DNA of 9,440 nucleotides from Frankiales bacterium (GTDB taxonomy: Bacteria; Actinomycetota; Actinomycetes; Mycobacteriales; SCTD01), in NCBI GenBank assembly GCA_025465145.1, contig JAODNS010000035.1, positions 1 through 9,440 of the forward strand, given 5' to 3'. The position numbers and the translations under genes are program-made. Below, piece after piece: positions 7,096 to 9,440 of this stretch. The notes beneath the pieces are model-generated. The model was not told the DNA's origin. It did no database searches and saw only the letters and a list, made by a program, of their open reading frames with translations. The first letter of the stretch is position 1; each line of letters begins with the position of its first letter.

Positions 7096-7150
7096 GTCGG
7101 ACCCCCGCGCACTAGGGTCGGAGCCAGGAACCGACCGGAAGGAACACATC
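7096..7150 (+). promoter_or_regulatory. sodX/sodN divergent control region with a TAGGGT -10-like box and a dyad
   Basis: On the plus strand, TAGGGT at 7113-7118 resembles an actinobacterial -10 and would place the sodN transcript start near 7125. GGTCGG (7116-7121) and CCGACC (7131-7136) form a perfect 6-bp inverted repeat with a 9-base spacer. It overlaps the -10 box and ends next to the sodN ribosome binding site, GGAAGGA at 7137-7143. It could be a repressor operator or a leader hairpin. No good -35 or sodX promoter is evident. Confidence 0.4.
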
Positions 7151-7594
7151 ATGCGGTTCAGCCCCACCACCGTCGTCTCGGCCCACTGCGACCTCCCCTG
7201 CGGCGTCTACGACCCCGCCCAGGCGCGCGTCGAGGCCGAGTCGGTCAAGGCCATCCAGGAGAAGTACCAGGGCAACGAGGACCCGGTCTTCCGCCAGCGC
7301 GCGGTGCTCATCAAGGAGCAGCGCGCCGACCTGGTGAAGCACCACCTCGACGTCCTCTGGCACGACTACTTCAAGGCCGAGCACTTCGCGAAGTACCCGG
7401 ACCTGCACACCCAGTTCAACGACGCCGCCAAGCTCGCCGGCGGCCTCAAGGCCAAGCAGTCGATGGACCCGGCCGACGGCCAGGCGCTGCTCGACGCGAT
7501 CGACGCGATCGCGGCCGTCTTCTGGGAGACCAAGGGCGGCAAGCCGCAGCAGCAGGCGCCCGAGGGCGCTGTCCGGACTGCCACCGGCGCGTAG
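7151..7594 (+). CDS. sodN: Nickel superoxide dismutase precursor
   Basis: Disproportionates superoxide to hydrogen peroxide and oxygen with a nickel centre; the active enzyme of the family is a cytoplasmic hexamer. The 147-residue precursor has an 11-residue leader (MRFSPTTVVSA), then the invariant nickel hook HCDLPCGVYDP. After cleavage, H12, C13 and C17 become mature His1, Cys2 and Cys6. Y20, E28 and R58 fall at mature positions Tyr9, Glu17 and Arg47, which line the site in known enzymes. The body has KEQRADLVKHHLDVLWHDYF and KYPDLH as in Streptomyces SodN. The family normally ends near FWETK; here about 18 further residues (GGKPQQQAPEGAVRTATGA) follow. SD AAGGA lies 7 bases before the ATG. 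The divergent sodX supplies the leader protease. Confidence 0.97.
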   Translation: MRFSPTTVVSAHCDLPCGVYDPAQARVEAESVKAIQEKYQGNEDPVFRQRAVLIKEQRADLVKHHLDVLWHDYFKAEHFAKYPDLHTQFNDAAKLAGGLKAKQSMDPADGQALLDAIDAIAAVFWETKGGKPQQQAPEGAVRTATGA

Positions 7595-7600
7595 GCCACG

Positions 7601-7639
7601 ACGGAGCCCCGGTACCCGCTGCGGGTGCCGGGGCTTCGT
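7601..7639 (+). terminator. Strong 17-bp hairpin after sodN
   Basis: Bases 7601-7617 pair with 7623-7639 around a 5-base GCTGC loop, with only two G-U wobbles; the core is AGCCCCGGTACCC against GGGTGCCGGGGCT. It lies 6 bases past the sodN stop and has no U-tract, as is usual in this kind of genome. It ends only 8 to 17 bases before the possible starts of the histidine phosphatase, so it may be a partial terminator or an mRNA 3'-stabilising stem. Confidence 0.7.
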
Positions 7640-7656
7640 GCTGTTCGATGGCGGCC

Positions 7657-8211
7657 ATGGGCGAGCTCTGGCTGGTGCGGCACGGCGAGACCCCCTGGTC
7701 CCTGACCGGACAGCACACCGGCCGCACCGACGTCCCGCTGACACCGCACGGCGAGGTGCAGGCACGCGAGCTGCGGCCGCGGCTGGACCGGCCGTGGTCG
7801 CTCGTGCTGTCCTCGCCGCTGGTCCGCGCCGCCCGCACGGCCGAGCTCGCCGGGCTGCACCCGGTGCTCGAGGACCGCCTGATGGAGTGGGACTACGGGC
7901 ACGCCGAGGGCCGCACCACCAAGGAGCTCAGCGAGGAGCGCGGCGGGTGGAGCGCCTGGACCGACGACACCCTGCCGGAGACGCCGACATCGGTGGGCGA
8001 GCGGGCCGAGCGGGTCCTCGAGGACGCGGCGCCGGCGCTGGAGGCGGGCGACGTCTGCCTCGTCGGGCACGGCCACGCGCTGCGCATCCTCGCCGCGGTC
8101 TGGCTCGGCCTCGAGCCGATCGACGGGCGGCTGCTCGCTCTCTCGCCGGCGTCGGTCAGCGTCCTCGGCCACGAGCACGACCTGCCGGTGCTGCGCCGGT
8201 GGAACACGTGA
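7657..8211 (+). CDS. Histidine phosphatase family protein (phosphoglycerate mutase-like)
   Basis: About 184 residues with the complete catalytic set of the branch 1 histidine phosphatase superfamily: RHGE at 8-11 with the phosphorylated His9, SSPLVRA with the second arginine near residue 57, the acid E77 in LMEWDYGHAEG, and the second histidine H138 in LVGHGHALRI. GRTDVPLTPHGEVQA is a typical family stretch. Substrates of this subgroup range from phosphosugars to cofactor intermediates, so no specific reaction is claimed. An ATG at 7648 would add three residues; 7657 is preferred because RHGE usually lies this close to the N-terminus. Neither start has a good SD. The stop overlaps the acetyltransferase GTG (GTGA, 8208-8211). 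Confidence 0.9.
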   Translation: MGELWLVRHGETPWSLTGQHTGRTDVPLTPHGEVQARELRPRLDRPWSLVLSSPLVRAARTAELAGLHPVLEDRLMEWDYGHAEGRTTKELSEERGGWSAWTDDTLPETPTSVGERAERVLEDAAPALEAGDVCLVGHGHALRILAAVWLGLEPIDGRLLALSPASVSVLGHEHDLPVLRRWNT

Positions 8212-8684
8212 TCCGACCGGCCGTCGAGGGCGATGTCCCCGTGCTGCTGCAGCTCGTACGTGAGCTGGCTGCGTACGAGAAGGAGCCGGACGCCGTCGAG
8301 ACGACCGAGCCGATGCTGGCCGCGGCGCTGTTCGGGCCGGACGCCGTCGCCTCCTGCGCAGTCGCCGAGCTGGCCGGCCAGGTCGTCGGCTTCGCCCTCT
8401 GGTATGTGACGTTCTCGACGTGGAAGGGCCTGCCCGGCCTGTGGCTCGAGGACCTGTTCGTACGGCCGGAGGCGCGCGGCTCCGGCCTCGGCAAGGCGCT
8501 GCTGCAGGACCTCGCCCGCACCTGCGTGGCGCGGGGCTGGGCGCGCTTCGAGTGGTGGGTGCTCGACTGGAACGTCGACGCGCAGGGCTTCTACCGCTCG
8601 CTCGGCGCGCGGGCCGAGGACGAGTGGACGGTGTGGCGCGTCGACGGCGAGGCGCTGGCGGAGCTGGGAGCTCAGGCGCTGTAG
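8208..8684 (+). CDS. GNAT N-acetyltransferase, spermidine/spermine acetyltransferase (SSAT)-like
   Basis: 158 residues of one GNAT fold. IRPAVEGDVPVLLQLVRELAAYEKEPD is the typical SSAT-like opening. The segment WYVTFSTWKGLPGLWLEDLFV (66-85) matches the STWKG...LEDIYV core of eukaryotic SSAT. The acetyl-CoA loop is RGSGLGKAL at 90-98. It is followed by VLDWNVDAQGFYRSLGA, with Y129 at the usual catalytic tyrosine position. By homology it would acetylate a polyamine, diamine or thialysine-like amine with acetyl-CoA; the substrate is inferred. GTG 8208 overlaps the phosphatase stop by 4 bases, implying coupling; GTG 8199 is an alternative. The 3' end overlaps the convergent small acidic ORF by 13 bases. 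Confidence 0.9.
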   Translation: MIRPAVEGDVPVLLQLVRELAAYEKEPDAVETTEPMLAAALFGPDAVASCAVAELAGQVVGFALWYVTFSTWKGLPGLWLEDLFVRPEARGSGLGKALLQDLARTCVARGWARFEWWVLDWNVDAQGFYRSLGARAEDEWTVWRVDGEALAELGAQAL

Positions 8685-8836
8685 GGCCGCAGGTGGCCGG
8701 GCAGGTGCGCCGTGCCGTCGTAGGTGTCCGGGTCGACAGGCGGCGTGACGTCGAGCTCCTCGACCATGTCCTCGGGCTCGACGTGGGCGGACTGCTCGAG
8801 CTCGGTCAGGCTCACGGCGTACGGCGACTCCGGCAT
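8672..8836 (-). CDS. Small, highly acidic hypothetical protein (54 residues) downstream of the fluC pair
   Basis: I do not recognise this family. The frame runs from ATG 8836 to TGA 8672-8674. Twelve Asp/Glu residues against one Arg give a net charge near -11. There is no signal peptide or membrane segment. The N-terminal half (SLTELEQSAHVEPEDMVEEL) could be helical; the second half is Pro/Asp-rich and ends with TAHLPGHLRPYSA. Of 54 sense codons, 53 end in G or C, matching real genes here. It starts 7 bases past the second fluC stop on the same strand, so it would be the third gene of that operon. No strong SD is visible, so translational coupling is likely. Its 3' end overlaps the GNAT gene. 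Confidence 0.65.
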   Translation of the reverse strand: MPESPYAVSLTELEQSAHVEPEDMVEELDVTPPVDPDTYDGTAHLPGHLRPYSA

Positions 8837-8843
8837 GGCGCGA

Positions 8844-9155
8844 TCATGACACCGCGAGGCCCAGCGCGGCAGCCCCGAGGCACAGCGCGACGGTCAGCGC
8901 GACGTAGCCGGTCCCCCGCCGCGGCCCGAGCTCCACCGCGTCGAGCGCGAACGCGGAGTAGGTGGTGAACGCGCCGCAGACGCCGGTGCCGAGCAGCGCG
9001 TACGGCGACGACGACAGCCCCGCGCACAGCCCGAGCCCGAGGCTGCCGAGCACGTTGACCACCAGCCGCGACCCCGGCCCGGGCAGCCGTCGGTCGACCA
9101 GCAGCCGGCCGGTGGTGCCGAGGGCGCCACCGAGCAGCACCAGGAGCGTGGTCAC
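8844..9155 (-). CDS. fluC: Fluoride channel subunit FluC/CrcB (second of a pair)
   Basis: 103 residues with four short hydrophobic helices. FluC exports fluoride passively and prevents its cytoplasmic build-up. Hallmarks: a glycine-rich TM1 (LLGGALGTTGRLLV), the conserved asparagine N34 in LVVNVLGS, and GVCGAFTTYSAF at 58-69, the segment holding the central sodium site and the Phe-box. The first Phe-box residue is Tyr here (Y66), while the partner has Phe. Arg residues lie in loops 1-2 and 3-4. The GTG start at 9155 overlaps the stop of the upstream fluC (GTGA, 9152-9155). Probably an obligate partner of the neighbouring subunit. Confidence 0.92.
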   Translation of the reverse strand: MTTLLVLLGGALGTTGRLLVDRRLPGPGSRLVVNVLGSLGLGLCAGLSSSPYALLGTGVCGAFTTYSAFALDAVELGPRRGTGYVALTVALCLGAAALGLAVS

Positions 9156-9440
9156 CGGCGCAGGCCGAGGTGCACGGCGCCCAGCCCGCCGGCGAGGGAC
9201 AGCGCGACGTACAGCAGCGCGACCGACGGCCGGTCGGCCAGCAGGTGGTCGGTCTGCACCGCGAACGTCGAGAACGTGGTGAAGCCGCCGAGGGCTCCGG
9301 TGCCGAGGACGGGCCGCAGCCACGGGTCGTCCCGGCGGCGGGCGACGAGCAGGCCGAGCAGCAGGCAGCCGACGACGTTGACGAGCAGCGTGCCCATCGG
9401 CAGCTCGCCGTGGCTGGCCGGCAGCGCGCGCTCGATCCCG
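9152..9440 (-). CDS. fluC: Fluoride channel subunit FluC/CrcB (first of a pair), N-terminus beyond the window
   Basis: The frame stays open to the right edge, so the first helix is missing; an ATG at 9397 is internal because family members have about 35 residues before this point. Visible are MGTLLVNVVGCLLLGLLV with the conserved channel asparagine, then a basic ARRRDDPWLR loop, and GTGALGGFTTFSTFAVQTDHLL with the intact TTFSTF Phe-box. A last helix ends in GLRR. Positive charge lies in loop 2-3 and at the C-terminus, the reverse of the downstream subunit. Any fluoride riboswitch controlling the operon would lie outside the window. Confidence 0.92.
   Translation of the reverse strand, partial: GIERALPASHGELPMGTLLVNVVGCLLLGLLVARRRDDPWLRPVLGTGALGGFTTFSTFAVQTDHLLADRPSVALLYVALSLAGGLGAVHLGLRR

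Noticed and set aside
7096..7170. Longer sodX starting at the ATG at 7149 or further upstream
   Set aside because: It would overlap the sodN SD or coding start, and the added residues show no family similarity. GTG 7095 gives the normal short protease.
9398..9440. Fluoride riboswitch upstream of fluC
   Set aside because: These bases still encode FluC (GIERALPASHGELP before MGTLL). The true leader is outside the window.
1..9440. tRNA, rRNA, CRISPR, insertion sequence or prophage signals
   Set aside because: I found no cloverleaf arrangement, spaced direct repeats, transposase motifs or phage genes. The window is densely filled by ordinary genes of uniform composition.

Overview
The window is high-GC actinobacterial DNA. 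Almost every codon ends in G or C, GTG and TTG starts are frequent, and the gene content is typical of the group: a DUF222/13E12 protein, a nickel superoxide dismutase with its maturation protease, and a paired fluoride channel. Genus or species cannot be told from the sequence alone. Both edges cut through genes. There are no tRNAs, rRNAs, insertion sequences, CRISPR arrays or phage genes.

Layout. Positions 1-502 (minus) hold the N-terminal part of a DUF222-family protein, probably an HNH endonuclease-type 13E12 protein, with a possible leaderless promoter. Positions 600-3564 (minus) form a tight three-gene operon: NAD(P)-dependent malic enzyme, then a zinc-less medium-chain reductase, then a rhomboid protease. 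A 151-base divergent spacer rich in palindromes (3565-3715) separates it from a plus-strand operon at 3716-6259. That operon encodes a complete polar amino acid ABC importer: lipoprotein binding protein, permease and ATPase, with a 4-base gap and a 4-base overlap. A lone RmlC-like 3,5-epimerase homologue follows 31 bases later (6291-6827).

Positions 6787-7095 (minus) encode the short S26-type peptidase that processes nickel SOD. It is divergent from sodN (7151-7594, plus) across 55 bases that carry a TAGGGT -10-like box and a dyad. A strong 17-bp hairpin follows sodN. Next come a histidine phosphatase and a spermidine/spermine-acetyltransferase-like GNAT (7657-8684), translationally coupled through a GTGA overlap. 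The right end (8672-9440, minus) is a fluoride-channel operon: two tandem fluC/crcB genes (the first cut by the window edge) and, 7 bases after them, a 54-residue, very acidic protein that I do not recognise.

How the genes work together. Three units make clear functional sense: the amino acid importer, the SodN/SodX substrate-protease pair, and the FluC pair. The two FluC subunits have opposite positive-charge distributions, which predicts a fixed antiparallel heterodimer. The rest is ordinary central metabolism and housekeeping. I see no convincing large undescribed system. The best leads are the small acidic protein in the fluC operon, the atypical active site of the lone RmlC homologue, and the compact sodX/sodN control region.
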